This document shows, one piece after another, positions 31,623 through 43,366 of a stretch of DNA of 47,885 nt. Source of the stretch: Dimorphilus gyrociliatus (taxonomy: Eukaryota; Annelida; Polychaeta; Dinophilidae); the NCBI GenBank assembly GCA_904063045.1, contig CAJFCJ010000085.1, positions 1-47,885 on the forward strand, written 5' to 3'. The stretch's first letter is position 1, and each line of letters begins with the position of its first letter. The notes beneath the pieces are model-generated. The model worked only from the letters and a program-made list of their open reading frames with translations, had not been told where the DNA came from and searched no databases. A program made the translations under genes and the position numbers.

Positions 31623-33591
31623 CTAAGTGTAATCATGAATATTTTTGTGATAACTGGTTTCTTGGAGAAATGTTGATACTTCGCAAATAATTTCGTTTCC
31701 TTCCCAAAGTTTCATATCTCTTCTTATATCTATGTACTGAATTCTTCCTGTATTGCAGTGATAATCGCATACAATCATAGGACTATAAATAGAATATTCC
31801 TGATCTATCCAATTGCATTGTTGAAGTGAATTTTCACCACAAAGTATCGCGTCTCTTTTGTAAACAAAGAAATCATTGCAATTGATCATCTTTTCTTGAT
31901 TTTTAAACCAAATTGAAACTTTCATCGAACTATTTGCAATCTGATTGAAGGAAATTAAATTTGAATTGATATCATCTGAACAAGTTGTTTTATCATTGTC
32001 AATGATAATTTTGTTAGAAGATGATTTTGATTGGATAAATGAAATAGATTTTGGGTAATCAGTACGAAGTATTGCGTAATCTTTTTGAGGATCACCACCA
32101 CCATAATCGTTGTATAATTTTCCAATGCAAACATTTACAATTGGAAATAATTGGGAGGTGAGTTCAATAAAGCATTTTTTTGTCGAATCAGCTACATTTT
32201 CACAAGAACAAGGTTCATTATCATTTAAAAATACATATTTAAAATTATTCCTAAATTTTAAAGTTCCCAAAACGCTATCAATATTTCCTTGATTACAATA
32301 CAAGATTATTGGTTGATAACGAAGATAAGAGTTAAATTCATTAATCCTTTCGTATTCGATTAGCGTTGACCTAATTTTTCAAAATGGATAATAAAAATTT
32401 ATGAATAATCATAAAAATTAATTTTAATACAGACTGTTTTGGATAAATTGTTAGTTGGACATTGCAAGGATTTGTTGAAAGTGGTGTGTATCTGTAAGAC
32501 GGCGATAGAGATGCCACTAAATTTGTTGTTACAATTTGGTTCGGTGATTTAGGTTCACAGATAAAATATTTTATTGATGGCAAATAGCTAAATGCTTTTA
32601 TCTCGTATATTCCAATAAACTTTCTCTTTTCTATATTAAATATAAATGTCAGCCATTTTGTTTTTAGTTTTGTTAATATTCTTGTTTTAATTGATGCTTT
32701 ATTAACATTTATATTCAGTTGAGTATCTTCGCTTATCAGTTTTATTATGTCAATTTCATTCTCTAATGGTTGATTAATAATTATTTCTTTTATTGTAAAT
32801 GTTTTAAAAGTTTGAATTTTTATGAAAGGTTTAAAATCACTTCCGGTTGGTGTCCATATTTCATCAGTAAATAGTACTGTATCTTTAAAGGCTGCCTTAC
32901 AATTGCCACTTGATGCTGTACAAACTGCTCCAGATTCTACTTTTGCAACATCTTCATACCAAACACTCAGCATATCTGCAATGTAAACATGTCTGAGGGA
33001 AATTGTTTTAGCATCTTTATACCAATCAATACAAGATGAATAGACTTTTATTATGGCCAATATTTGTAATTCACCAATTTCAAGGTTATTATAAGGTGAT
33101 TGATGTAAATACAAAAATAGCTGTCTTGTACTTGAATGATTTTTCAAATCAATTTCATTCCATCCTGTAATGTACTCATGAAAATATTTATCAATTATAT
33201 TTTCTTCATTGATAGTTAATAATTTTAAAGTTTCATTTTTATCTCTTAATTTTAAAATTCGAATTTTTTTAAAATAAACGCTACGTAAACTATATAGATC
33301 AATTTTCAATACAATATTTGTAATATTGCTGATTGTCAAGCTGGTTTGGTAAGAGTTTATTGTTCCATCAAAAATATTTGAAGATGGAAAATCTCCATTA
33401 TGTTTCGGAAATGAACTTTTATACAAATATTTTTCCTCCAAAATATTAGCATAACGTTCAATATAGCAATTTACCATTAAATATAAACTGGTAAACATCC
33501 ATAAAAACAACATTGTTGATTGAAGGAGAGAGTGAAAATATGAAACGTATAGTTCTTTTTTATAGGTGAATTCTGCTTGTAAATTTTTCAA
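31623..33591 (-). CDS. Secreted or membrane protein with discoidin (F5/8C)-like domains
   Basis: Two long exons, 32435-33591 and 31623-32370, joined by a 64-base intron (donor gtctgt, phase kept), about 635 residues. A hydrophobic stretch MLFLWMFTSLYLMVN near residue 27 is a signal peptide or anchor, so translation may begin there. The first domain has a galactose-binding fold pattern: SSNIFDGTINSYQTS, then IDLYSLRSVYFKKIRIL and GWNEIDLKNHSSTRQLFLYL. A second, similar block follows (VCTASSGNCKAAFKDTVLFT, ending FTIKEIIINQPL). The C-terminal exon has two cysteine-rich pieces (CSCENVADSTKKCFIEL, CNWIDQEYSIYS). Likely extracellular carbohydrate or lipid binding. The start of the second exon is the least certain point. 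Confidence 0.6.
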
Positions 33592-33904
33592 TTTGACCTA
33601 TTCATTAACATTAACTTGACTGAAGAAAAAAATATTACCTGTTTAATGACTTATTTCATCAATTACAGCTATCTAACTTTACTTCACTGTTTTTAAAATC
33701 AGATAAGACCTATTTAGGTCAAAATCTGGAAATATTATTAGTTTGAACTAAGGATTAGTTATCATTACTACTAAAAGAATATTGCAAGTTATTTATAGAC
33801 TTACAAATAGATGAAAAGCTTGAATATGATGTTTATATGTTAAAAAACATTTTTAATATTTTATACAAAATATTTCTCTTTATTAAATAAATCACACATC
33901 TAAG

Positions 33905-34034
33905 ATGAGGATCATTGACTCTAAAACATTAAAATTGATTCAAATGCCAAGTATAAATGTCTTGTTGTCAGCAAATGTTAGACCAGATGATGCAGATAAA
34001 ATTGATGAAATGGAGACACTTCAGAAGAAGATAG
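33905..34034 (+). other. Possible isolated first exon
   Basis: ATG at 33905 opens a 43-codon frame (MRIIDSKTLKLIQMPSINV, later PDDADKIDEMETLQKK) ending in an ideal donor ag|gtaaga at about 34033. No partner exon found before the receptor relic that follows. Not recognised. Confidence 0.3.
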
Positions 34035-34399
34035 GTAAGAGATGTGCAAAAATTCTTTGTAGTTGAACACAAAGTTCGCAAAGAGCTCACCAAAGCAAAA
34101 CAATACATTAGCAATAGATCTTTGTTACATTTCTTTAAAAGTCCAAAATATAAAATCTAATTGAATTTAAGTTCTGTGATTACAAATATAGAATACAAAA
34201 GCTGATTTCTTTAGAAATGAACCAAATCTTGCCTTGACCTTTAATCTTCTCTTTTTCTTATAATACAGATTGTACAAAAAAGATTATCTCAAATAATTTA
34301 AAGTGTATTGAACATCAAACATGTTTTACTCATAAAATTTATGAAAAAAGATTTATAGCTGATTATAAATAATTCAAAAGACCAATTTTAAAATTTACT

Positions 34400-34800
34400 C
34401 AACAAAATGACAAACCAAGGAAATATTTCAAGTGTAAACTTCAAAATCTCTATTTGACTTTCCATCAAATATGTGATGGAATTATTGATTGTCATAGAGG
34501 AAGTGATGAACTTTTTTTAAATATCCAAAATCTATTGAAAAAAATAGATTTTGTAGTTAAACACTTCCTTTTGAAATTGTATGCAAAATGCCAAAAATAA
34601 AATATCTGTTTAATTTTATTAATTTATAAGAGAACTCAGTCTTTAAAATATTATAGATTACTGCTTTGTATTGCAGATTTGATGACCTCACTATGTATCT
34701 TATCACTTGCTATTGTAGATATAAAGTGGAAAGAAAGTTTTTTTTTTACTTTACTTGGAATGCTGATGACAAGTTCACTTCCCGATTTCACTTCTTGGTA
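34400..34800 (+). pseudogene. Decayed GRL101-like receptor relic E
   Basis: An LDLa half-repeat (FKCKLQNLYLTFHQICDG, then DCHRGSDELF) at about 34428-34520 has lost its last cysteine. About 120 bases on, a TM2-TM3 segment reads LKYYRLLLCIADLMTSL and SLAIVDIKWKESFF, closely like gene B's RLMLNIADFLTSFYILSIAI. LRRs, TM1 and TM4-7 are gone. Remnant of a fifth family member, on the opposite strand to genes A and B. Confidence 0.65.
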
Positions 34801-34977
34801 AATATTTTTTGTTTTTTAAATCTGTTTTATCTGTTTTAATTGGACAATATATCCTTCTATTATCCAAAAATAAAATTGAAATATCTCTTAAAAAGAAGGT
34901 TAAATGTCCAAAAATTATAATTTCAAAAGGAGAAAACTCTTTGACTATTTATCCACTTTTCTTTTACTTTTGAATAG

Positions 34978-36678
34978 TATTTACATTAGTTGAGTACAAT
35001 ATTTCTGGATTTGTTTGTCCTGTTAACTCTGAACTGAAGCCTATTGATGGTGCCTTTGCTGACCGTGACAACTGTGGAATTTACTATAATTGTATAAATG
35101 GTATAGCTCATCCTCAACAATGTCCTCCTGGACTTTTATTTACCATCTCCCTAACCAATTGTAAATATAGTATGTGTGTTGAACCACATATGGCTGATTG
35201 TCCAGGAGATGACTCACCAATGACTGCGGAATCTAATGATAGTGTTGAATGTTCAACAGATGTTGATATTGTTAATAAATTAGACAAATTGTGTTATGTG
35301 AGAAACTCTGACTGTGAAGATGGTCAAAATGGAACATTTCCTAACAAGAATGATTGTAGACAATATTATCACTGCTACAATGGTGTTGCTTGGCCCCAAC
35401 AGTGTCCACAAGGTTATTTTTTTAGTCCATCATTGAATATCCAAGATTGCTCAACAAAAGTATGTGTTACAGCTGATGAATCTATGTGCCCAATACCAGG
35501 AGGATGGTCTGAATGGTCTACGTGGAGTGGATGTAATCCAAATTGTGGGGATGGCCTATGAATCTGTGTAAGAAACTGTACAAACCCTCCACCATCCAAT
35601 GGAGGAGCTGATTGTCCAGGAAATTCAGTTGATGTTTTACTATGCTCAAATCCTCCATGCAATTTAAATAAAACCCCAGCTTTTATGGTATCTATAACAA
35701 GATCTACTTCATTACCATTTGGAAGATTGGTGTGAAGTAAAGTAAATCATGACAATGGTGACTTATTCAATACATCTACAAACTCATTAAACATAAAAAA
35801 GAATGGATTGTACTTTTTAGCATCTACTGCAACAACTCCTCTATCTTCAGATAGAGATTTTTTGATGGAAACAAATAGTTTAGGAGCTAGTACTGCTCTC
35901 TTCCAAGATCAAAGTTTCCATAGTGATACTTTTAGCATTGCTGGATTATATTCACTAACTTCTCTCTCAAAACCTTATCAAGAGATTAGACATAGTACTG
36001 AGATTGTTAGCAGTGAAAATGGGTGTCAGACATCTTGGAGTGGTTTTTTTTATGAAACAAACAATGCATTTTTAATTGGAAGACGTAATGACTTTAGCAT
36101 TGTAAATAGTGTCATTCCCCTCACTACTGTTGTTACCTTAAGGGGCGTGGCTTTAAAACACACACGGATTCTGAATTTAATGAGCCAAACAAAATTTTAG
36201 AAAAAGTTAGAGATACAAATATAACAAAGAATACTAATAAAGATGAACTCATTTATTCAGCAATTGAAAATCCTATTCCTAAGTATGAATGGAGAATGGT
36301 AGTCAAATTGGTGTTTATCTATATCATCTATATTAAAATTATTACCATTTCTGCAGATACAAACAATTGTATCAATGGATTCAAAACTGGTAATTAAAGA
36401 TGAATGGCAAGGTAAAAATGATTATGAATGTACAGCCTGGAATATTGTGAACTGGAAAAGGAATATATCAACTAAGATAGTATCATTTACAAAGTCAACA
36501 AGTTAGTTTAAACAAATTCAAATATATCCATTTTTCAATGAATTCTTTATTATTTTTCTCAGGTGGTTCATCAAAAACAAATGAAATAAATTTATTCTTC
36601 TTTTACTTAATCATTTTATTTTCAATCATTTCTTTACAATTACATAATTTCTTCTTTTATTACAATTGCACTTATTGA
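34978..36678 (+). pseudogene. Peritrophin (CBM14)-TSP1-Ig membrane protein with in-frame stops
   Basis: From an acceptor at 34977 the frame encodes two chitin-binding peritrophin-A domains (CGIYYNCINGIAHPQQCPPG; CRQYYHCYNGVAWPQQCPQG), then a TSP1 repeat (WSEWSTWSGCNPNCGDGL). A TGA (35559-35561) falls in the TSP1 repeat exactly where the fold usually has Arg. The frame continues open (NPPPSNGGADCPG) to a second TGA at 35733-35735, then another 150 codons. Later exons give an Ig piece (SMDSKLVIKD, NDYECTAWN) and a final membrane span (INLFFFYLIILFSIISL) ending at 36678. The upstream signal exon is not found. CGA-to-TGA decay fits both stops; readthrough is less likely. Confidence 0.65.
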
Positions 36679-36721
36679 GTAGTTTTTAAATTAAAAATTC
36701 AAATATTTAAAAATGAATAAC

Positions 36722-37647
36722 TTAAAGTTTCTTTTCCATTTTGTAACCTCTCTGCAAATGAAAAAAAAGGGAAGAAGCATGAAATGACCCAATATTTAAA
36801 AAAATAAATATTAATAAAATAATATAAAAACCTTGTTGCCAAAAGCAAAGTATTTGTTCATGATAAAAAGTTTTTGGCAAGTAGCCAAAATTTTCGTACA
36901 GTCTTTTACCTTGAAAATTTTCAAGATAAACAAAGAGAAAGATTTTCTGAAAGTAAAGAAAAAAAGGAACATATTTCATTCTGCTATAGAAATTTCTGTT
37001 CTGTTCATCATATTACTAACTCGGAATCCTTTTCTTATTGCTTCTTCATGAGCAGAGTGTAATAGAATTTTACCAACTCCATTACCTCTCAATTCTTTAT
37101 CAACAGCAAATAAATTTAAATGACATTCTCCATCTTCCAATTTCAGCAAATGCTTAGACATTCCAAATTATAGAAAACATTCTAATTTTGTTAAAAGTGA
37201 AAATTCCTTTGCAGCATTATCGTCATTATCTTTAGTGCTAAAAAAATTTTCAATTTTTTAAAAAATTAATATATTTAAATAAAATATAAACTTTGAATAT
37301 TTCATTTCACATATTCCAACTATTTTACCATTTTCTTCAGCAACTAGCACATCTTTAACATCTTTTTTAATACTATTCACCATACTAAGGCAAGCTTTTT
37401 CATCTTTTTCTACATCATTTGTCTTTCCAATAATAAATAGAACATCTTCCATAAAACCTTGAGAAATGACATAATTGATTCCATCCTTGGCCGATTGTTT
37501 TCCATCTCTTACTATTACATTTGAATCATTTACTATTTTTGGTGGTTTTGAAGCCAAATTCTCATCGATATTTAATTTTATTACTTTAACAAACAAATTA
37601 AAAATCCACATGTTTCTATTGAATAAAAAGAAAAATAATATCATCAT
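36722..37647 (-). CDS. GNAT-family N-acetyltransferase
   Basis: Acetyl-CoA-dependent acetyltransferase fold split over about four exons. N-terminal part (37301-37647): VLVAEENGKIVGICEMK, the usual beta 2-3 pair. Middle exon (about 36980-37229): CHLNLFAVDKELRGNGVG with the acetyl-CoA loop RGNGVG, then KILLHSAHEEAIRKGF. Next (about 36833-36946): LENFQGKRLYENFGYLPK, the beta 6 and LYE..GY motif that ends GNAT domains. The last few codons are near 36722-36754. A stop and frame change near 37166 in the middle exon need either a missed splice or a lesion, so the gene may be damaged. The substrate cannot be told. Confidence 0.65.
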
Positions 37648-37834
37648 TTATATTCAATATCCAGTATTATTTTTAATTTTAAAAGTCACGTGTTAAAATA
37701 GAGTGTCTCTTTTTTTTTAAATTTAAATATTACCTAACAAACATGTAATTCATTTGACATATTTTATATAATAAATTATAAATAAGAGAATTCTTTTCCA
37801 ACTGAAGTGTCTTTTTTTTTCAAAGAAATAATAC

Positions 37835-38047
37835 TCAATTCCTACATTCAACTTTAATTTTCACAGTATTTTTACTTTTAGATAAAAGAAAATGATCATT
37901 TCCATCTTTATACAACTTTAATTGACAATAGAAATCTTCATTATTTATATCCCAAATTGCAGTAATTGAACTATTTAATTCAACTATTGCATCAGTAAAG
38001 GTTATAGTAGAAAATGAGCTAATCAGTCTGTCTTTTTCTTTATAACT
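37835..38047 (-). CDS. Orphan 3' exon of an extracellular-type protein
   Basis: An exon of about 70 codons with no ATG: acceptor (ttttgaag) near 38048, reading YKEKDRLISSFSTITFTDA, then VELNSSITAIWDIN, FYCQLKLYKDGNDHFLL and a VKIKVECRN end with stop at 37835-37837. The alternating pattern with FYCQL looks like an Ig or fibronectin-type strand set. Its upstream exons are not seen. A MITE and the 965-base fold-back element begin 45 bases beyond the exon, and may have cut the gene. Confidence 0.4.
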   Translation of the reverse strand, partial: SYKEKDRLISSFSTITFTDAIVELNSSITAIWDINNEDFYCQLKLYKDGNDHFLLSKSKNTVKIKVECRN

Positions 38048-38091
38048 TCAAAATTTAGAGTAGAGTGGATGAACCTCATAAAATTAAATTT

Positions 38092-38192
38092 GGGGTCAAC
38101 AAAAAATGTCCACAAATGAGAAATTTGAAGACTAAAATTTGGATTGAGAAATGGTTAGGCGGAAGAAAACAGCAACTGATTTGTACTTAGGA
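38092..38192. mobile_element. MITE copy 4 (left part)
   Basis: Starts caacaaaaaatgtccacaaa and continues with the family's interior (ggattgagaaatggttaggc, agcaactgatttg). Its right half is replaced by the start of the fold-back element. Confidence 0.6.
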
Positions 38193-39157
38193 GGGTCTCC
38201 TATAAGGGTTAGGGCTAATGAAATTTCAACTTTCGTCAGTGGTCGACTTGCTTTACTAACCACCAAATAGGTGATTTGTAGCGAAAAAAGTGTGGGATTG
38301 AACCAGTACCTATCCTAAGGTATAGTAAGCCTCTCAGAGATCAGTCTGGTGGCAATCTAACCAGCCACTTTTCCCCTCTCACTTGATAAAGGAGGAATAC
38401 CTCCGAAATATTGTGAGGATTTTTTAATTGGTGAATTGTTACAGTTGCTAAACACAGGTTCTCTTCACCCTTGTGGAGAATTTGTAAGTGATTTTGTTGG
38501 AGATACAGTTACAGCTTAGGCTGGGGAATTGTTACTTAAGATAGCAACTCCTCATTAGCCACACCAACCCTTAGCCAAATCTTGATTGCAAGTCTGTGCG
38601 CACTTTTGGGATTACCAGTCTGTACTGATTGTGCTAATCCCTAACCCCAAGACCTAACCTAACCTATAGGGTAGAAGGCTAAGAATAAAATTAAAATTAC
38701 AATTATTATTAAAATTAAATTTAAGAATTAAGAAACCAGTAAAACTTAAATTGCCCTATCTTTACAACAACTTTATTAAAACAACTCTGTTGCCATTGAA
38801 ACTAAATTCAAATTTATTGTCAAAACCCACTACAAAGGAATATTAATAGTTTTGTTAGTAAATGTTACATTAAATAATCTGTGATGGATATTTTCTATGA
38901 CACCCACCACGGCTTAAAACCCTTAAAAAATCCTCACAATATTTCGGAGGTATTCCTCCTTTATCAAGTGAGAGGGGAAAAGTGGCTGGTTAGATTGCCA
39001 CCAGACTGATCTCTGAGAGGCTTACTATACCTTAGGATAGGTACTGGTTCAATCCCACACTTTTTTCGCTACAAATCACCTATTTGGTGGTTAGTAAAGC
39101 AAGTCGACCACTGACGAAAGTTGAAATATCATTAGCCCTAACCCTTATATGAGACCC
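38193..39157. mobile_element. 965-base fold-back element with about 245-base inverted arms
   Basis: Left arm 38193-38437 and right arm about 38918-39157 are nearly identical inverted copies (gggtctc, then taagggttagggctaatg, then caactttcgtcagtggtcga, down to ctccgaaatattgtgagg). The middle 480 bases are non-coding and contain the 19-mer ccctaaccccaagacctaa. The arms are long enough that the transcript or single strand would form a stable hairpin. No transposase; non-autonomous. The near identity suggests recent insertion or gene conversion between arms. Confidence 0.85.
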
Positions 39158-39410
39158 TTCAAAATCAACTACAAATTTGTCAGGTTGAAAACCATTTGTC
39201 AATTTGTGAATCTCCTTTTGAAAAAAAAATGTACAATTTGAAAGGCATCATCTTTTGCTGTTTAAACTATAGAGAAAGAGAGGAAAGGGAATTTCTATTC
39301 TATTCTTTTTCCTGTGACTACAAAAGTCAATATGAACAGTCTGTTCTCTATTAATAGAGAATAAATTGGAATAAACAATATAAGAAGTAGAATTTTGAGA
39401 TCATTTTGTA
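39158..39410. other. No gene seen
   Basis: Spacer between two mobile elements; nothing supported. Confidence 0.4.
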
Positions 39411-39418
39411 GGGGCCCA

Positions 39419-39545
39419 CAGAAAACATCCACAACAGAAAATGTCCACAACAGAAAATGTCCACAATTGACAGAAACGTCCACAAATGAACAGAAAATGC
39501 CACAAATGAACAGAAAATATCCACAAGTGAACAGTAAATATCCAC
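39419..39545. repeat. Tandem array of MULE/MITE terminal motif
   Basis: Six or seven variants of acagaaaatgtccacaa, spaced by about 17-23 bases, in one direction. It sits on the 3' side of MULE copy 2, whose transposase reads toward it. Multiplied ends may represent repeated transposase-binding sites or slippage/nested insertion of termini. Confidence 0.8.
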
Positions 39546-39789
39546 ATAGTATTAAAAAAATAATTAAATAAGAAGAGAGAAGATGAAATGATTTTAAAAA
39601 AAAATTGTATAAATGAGTTAATATATTTTACTTAATTGATTAAATACTATTGATCTGAGAAAATGAAAACTAGGAAATTGCAAGTAAAAAAGTTTATTTA
39701 AGAAGCTATTTTTTCCAATGGCTTAAACATTTTTGATATTTTTAATTCTGTTGTATTAATACTGCACATATTTAATAATATAAAGCAGA
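39546..39789. other. No gene seen
   Basis: AT-rich 3' region of MULE copy 2. Confidence 0.4.
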
Positions 39790-40935
39790 ACACATCTCAA
39801 CAAGTTGACTTGCTGTGATGTCTCCAACTATGAAGTTTCCCCATATGGACAAACAGTTCTTTTTGAATTTTTGTGTAGACTTATTTTTGCATTCTCAATA
39901 TCTTCTTCTCACTTAATAACTTTTCATACATGGAAATTAGCTCAGCCTCTCTCTTTAGTTCATCAATAATTGTGTAAAATGATGAATTTATTCCCATGTT
40001 TTTATTGAGTCTATTATGGAATCCTTCCAAATCATTATTTGTTCAGATTGATGGGTTAAACACAGACCAAGTTTCTGGAGGCCAAAAGCTATTTTTTATC
40101 CAATTATCCTCTACATATTCTAATAAATCTTCAAGCTTTTTTCTTTCAGCCAGCTCACTTTTTATTTTGTAAAATTGATTTGCAACCAAAGTGTGAGGGA
40201 GGTAGTGCAAAGCCATAATCATTTTCATTGATTGCCATTCCCCTTCTCTCTTTTTAAATTCTCGGCTGTAACCCATATCCTAAAAGTAGAATAATAAACT
40301 TAGATTAAATTGTGACACTTATTAGCATTATTTCTAACCTGAATTTTTCTAAAAATAGCTTGTGACCAATGAAAAGAACAACCAACTATTGTAACATCTG
40401 GCCATGTATCTCTAATACTTTTCCAAATGGCTTTCTCATAGTCCAAAACAATTTTTTGAACAGAGATGTGACCAGTTAATTCATTTACTGCAGAAACTAT
40501 CATTGATTTAAGTATTTAAAAATATAACTTACCTTGAAAATTAATTTATAAGCTTTTTTCTTTTTTGAAGTTAAGAATGAAAAAAGCAATGGCACCTGCT
40601 TCAGCTCTCCATTTTTCCTTATAAGAATCCATGGATTGAGAACATTTGGAGAAATGGATCCTTTGCAATTTTAAAAGTACCATTCACATACCATATTTTA
40701 GCCTTATACAAAAGTTTTAACTGATGATCAGTTGCAAATACTAATATTCTTTGATTGTCTAAATAAATATCTTTTTTTAGCAATTCCAATGGTATAAAAG
40801 TCAAATCAAGTTGAAAGTTAATATCATCATTGAGTGTTCTCAGCTGCTGAACCAAAGTTTATAAAATAGTATCCCTCTTCAAATACTCTAAATCAGTTAC
40901 CAGTGCTTGAGAAACTTGTTTGCTACTTTATTTAT
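39790..40935 (-). pseudogene. MULE transposase copy 2, decayed
   Basis: Same protein family and exon plan as the copy at 169-2097. The first catalytic position reads WYVNGTFKIAKDPFLQ, so the Asp is Asn. The second is kept (KIVLDYEKAIWKS, then GCSFHW), and the third region NNDLEGFHNRLN keeps Glu. In-frame stops lie upstream (about 40860), just before NNDLEG (about 40040) and after ILRMQK (about 39888). The FLYWCH finger is missing. Clearly inactive, though its ends are present on both sides. Confidence 0.85.
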
Positions 40936-40944
40936 TTATAATGA

Positions 40945-41117
40945 CTTTAGATAAGACAACAAATTTTGGGTTGACAAATGATTAGGAAGAATAAGACAGC
41001 TACTGAGATGTACTTGAGGGCAACCCATCTGAGGGTTAGAGTAATCAACAAAGTTAGAAAGTCTCAAGGTCTGGGTTAGGGTAAAGCCATATATTTGAGG
41101 ACATTTTCCCTAGCATC
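40945..41117. mobile_element. MITE-like 5' end of MULE copy 2
   Basis: Contains the family interior (attaggaagaataagacagct, ggtctgggttagggtaaagc) and ends atatttgaggacattttccc, a worn version of the MITE right end. It lies just upstream of the transposase, so it is either the other terminus of MULE copy 2 or a MITE inserted there. This supports a shared origin of the MULE and MITE ends. Confidence 0.6.
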
Positions 41118-41230
41118 TTTATTTATTAAACCCAACTACTAAACTCTAATAGTAGTAATTTAAAAATAATATTCTCTCACAGGAGTTGTTCCAACATGTA
41201 CACATAGGTGCCTGAAACAGCATTCATCGA

Positions 41231-41936
41231 ATGGAAAGTATATTAATCTTACACAATGCTACTGTTGGCAACAGTGAAGTAATAGCAATGAAGCAAGTGA
41301 TAAAAACTATCAGAGAATATAGACCATACCATTTCATTGTCAATGCTAAATTTAACACTTTCAGTTATTTATTTGATACTTTTTATTTTGAAAGTATTCA
41401 AGTATTAAAACTGCATGAAATTAGAATTGAATTCTATATATTCTCAATACTTTTATTCTATATGACCTACTTGAAAGATTTAATCTTGTATGATGTCACT
41501 TTTTTTGGTGATGATGATTTAAATACAGCAGACTTTGATAATGTAAAATATTATCAAGTGCAAAATGTTTACCTTAAAATTTCTTTTTTGTCAAAAAGGG
41601 TTGCATTAGTTTTTGGAAAATTAATTTCCCACCATATTGTGAAGAATTTTCACTGTGAACTTTATAACACAAATCCCAAAGCTGAAAAAGTACTTTTCAA
41701 ATATCTTTCAAAATACTCAAATACAGATATTGAAATTTTGAATATTAAAAAATCTGTCAGCAAGGAATAATAAATATATTGGTAAATTTATGGGACGTTT
41801 GAAAGATTTACAAAAATTGACTTTAAAGCAAATGCAAATTGATAAATTTCTATTTTCAGTCTTAAAGACAGCTTTTTTGGCTTCAGTACAACTAATTAAC
41901 TGTAAAATTTCTTCTCGCCTTTCTTGATTTACTATT
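41231..41936 (+). pseudogene. Leucine-rich-repeat-like gene with premature stop
   Basis: A 179-codon frame starts MESILILHNATVGNSEV and contains irregular LRR-like strands (IQVLKLHEIRIEF, LKDLILYDVTFFG). It stops at 41768-41770. Out-of-phase continuation (LKDLQKLTLKQMQIDKFLF, then SVQLINCKISSRLS) runs to a stop at about 41935, with the same LRR rhythm. One lesion separates the parts. It is unlike the 57-residue repeat protein. Possibly an F-box or NLR-type LRR tail. Function unknown. Confidence 0.45.
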
Positions 41937-42129
41937 TATAAAACTAGTTTCATAACTATCCAAAAAAGACATTCTTTTAAGCAAAAAAGCCTATTTGTAA
42001 ATTTGAGTAAAAATAAAAAAAAGATGAACAAAAAATTGAGAAAAGAAATTTGTCATCAAAAAATAGCTAAAATTCAACTACACACAGAAAAACCATGATA
42101 TGTTCCCTATATTAATGTCTATTGATGGA

Positions 42130-43110
42130 TGCACACAATTATTATTGACATCTTGGCTCTCCTCTTTGAACAGACAAGAAGTTTCTGTAAGTCCAAATGG
42201 GTTTTCAAAAGTCCAATATCTTTTGCTTTTTTGCTCAAATTCTCTGTAATAATGATGTATTTTAGTTCCTTTATTTCCTCATATTTAGTATTTGAAAAAT
42301 TTAAAAATAATTCCTCAATAAAAACTGGTGTTTCTTGGACATCTTCACAGATGAAGATAGACTCATCTTGCTAATCTCTTTCCACACTGATGAAACATCA
42401 ATTTTCAATTATTCCATTTGTGAATTCAATCATTTTTTTTTCAATTGTCCAGAAGGGGTCAACTGTTCTTTATCCCCAAGAGAATAAACATGAACATTCT
42501 TTCTTTCCATTTTCTAACTGTACACTTTGATGTTTACAGAAGATGTGTTCTCAAATGAGAAGAGAAGAAAAACTTTGATAATTTATGTAGACATTTTTGG
42601 CTAATGATTTCCTTGTCTCTATAATCTCTATCCTGCAATGTAAGTAGCCATTCTTGCTGACGTTGTCCTTCCTCCATCAAGTTTTAATGATATTCTATCA
42701 CCAGCATTCAATTGAACAATAACACCGCTTGATGCTTGATTGATAAATCGCTCAACATGACGTTTTAGCATTTGTTTCTCTGTTCTATTCATTTAGAAAT
42801 TGTATTTGGTTTTCACTTTTTCTCAGTACAATCTCTTCTCTGACTCTTTCACACGAGTTCAATCATAGTTTCCCTTCCACTGTGCTGATCTTTTGGTATT
42901 GTTGGGGACATTGCAAATGTACTTTAGGTGTTTCGAGTGTTGAACTCTTTTCTTCAAGAAGGGTTACTGAAATTTTTGTTCCAGGGCCACCAATACCATC
43001 AAGAAATTATGTCTTGATAAGGGATATCAAGTATTGAATATTTTGGGCAAGAGTATTGCCAGGAAATTGACTGAATTGTTTTTGAAAACCTTAAAGAATT
43101 GACAGAAAGA
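42130..43110 (-). pseudogene. Scattered degenerate coding fragments, unrecognised
   Basis: Minus-strand pieces with coding-like composition are broken by stops. About 42950-43110 reads FPGNTLAQNIQYLISLIKT, then DGIGGPGTKISVTLLEEK. At 42621-42794 is MNRTEKQMLKRHVERFINQ, then GDRISLKLDGGRTTSA. At 42130-42370 is QDESIFICEDVQETPVFIEE, then IGLLKTHLDLQKLL. They are probably remains of one gene or element. I do not recognise it. Confidence 0.3.
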
Positions 43111-43238
43111 TTGTCATATTTTCTATCATCCAATCATTTTAAATTCAAACATGTTTTAAAAAAATGTTGAGAAAAGGTAGCCATCTTGAAATTGTGAGAA
43201 ATTAATTCAGCAAATGTTAATTAAAAACAAAATGAATA

Positions 43239-43257
43239 CATATATATATATATATAT
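43239..43257. repeat. TA microsatellite
   Basis: atatatatatatatatat about 110 bases upstream of receptor gene C. No TATA function inferred. Confidence 0.7.
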
Positions 43258-43366
43258 GAATAAAATAAGCTAGTATTATAAGAAGACAATGCTATTCAAT
43301 GAAAAGAATTAGGCCTAAGTATCTAGTATATAAATTGTATTTAAAAAAATGTAATTCTATAAAGAA

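Noticed and set aside
35559-35561. TGA as a selenocysteine codon
   Set aside because: It replaces an Arg position of TSP1, not a redox Cys, and a second TGA follows; decay fits better.
43240-43257. TA-rich tract as a TATA box for gene C
   Set aside because: A simple dinucleotide repeat with no initiator at the right distance.
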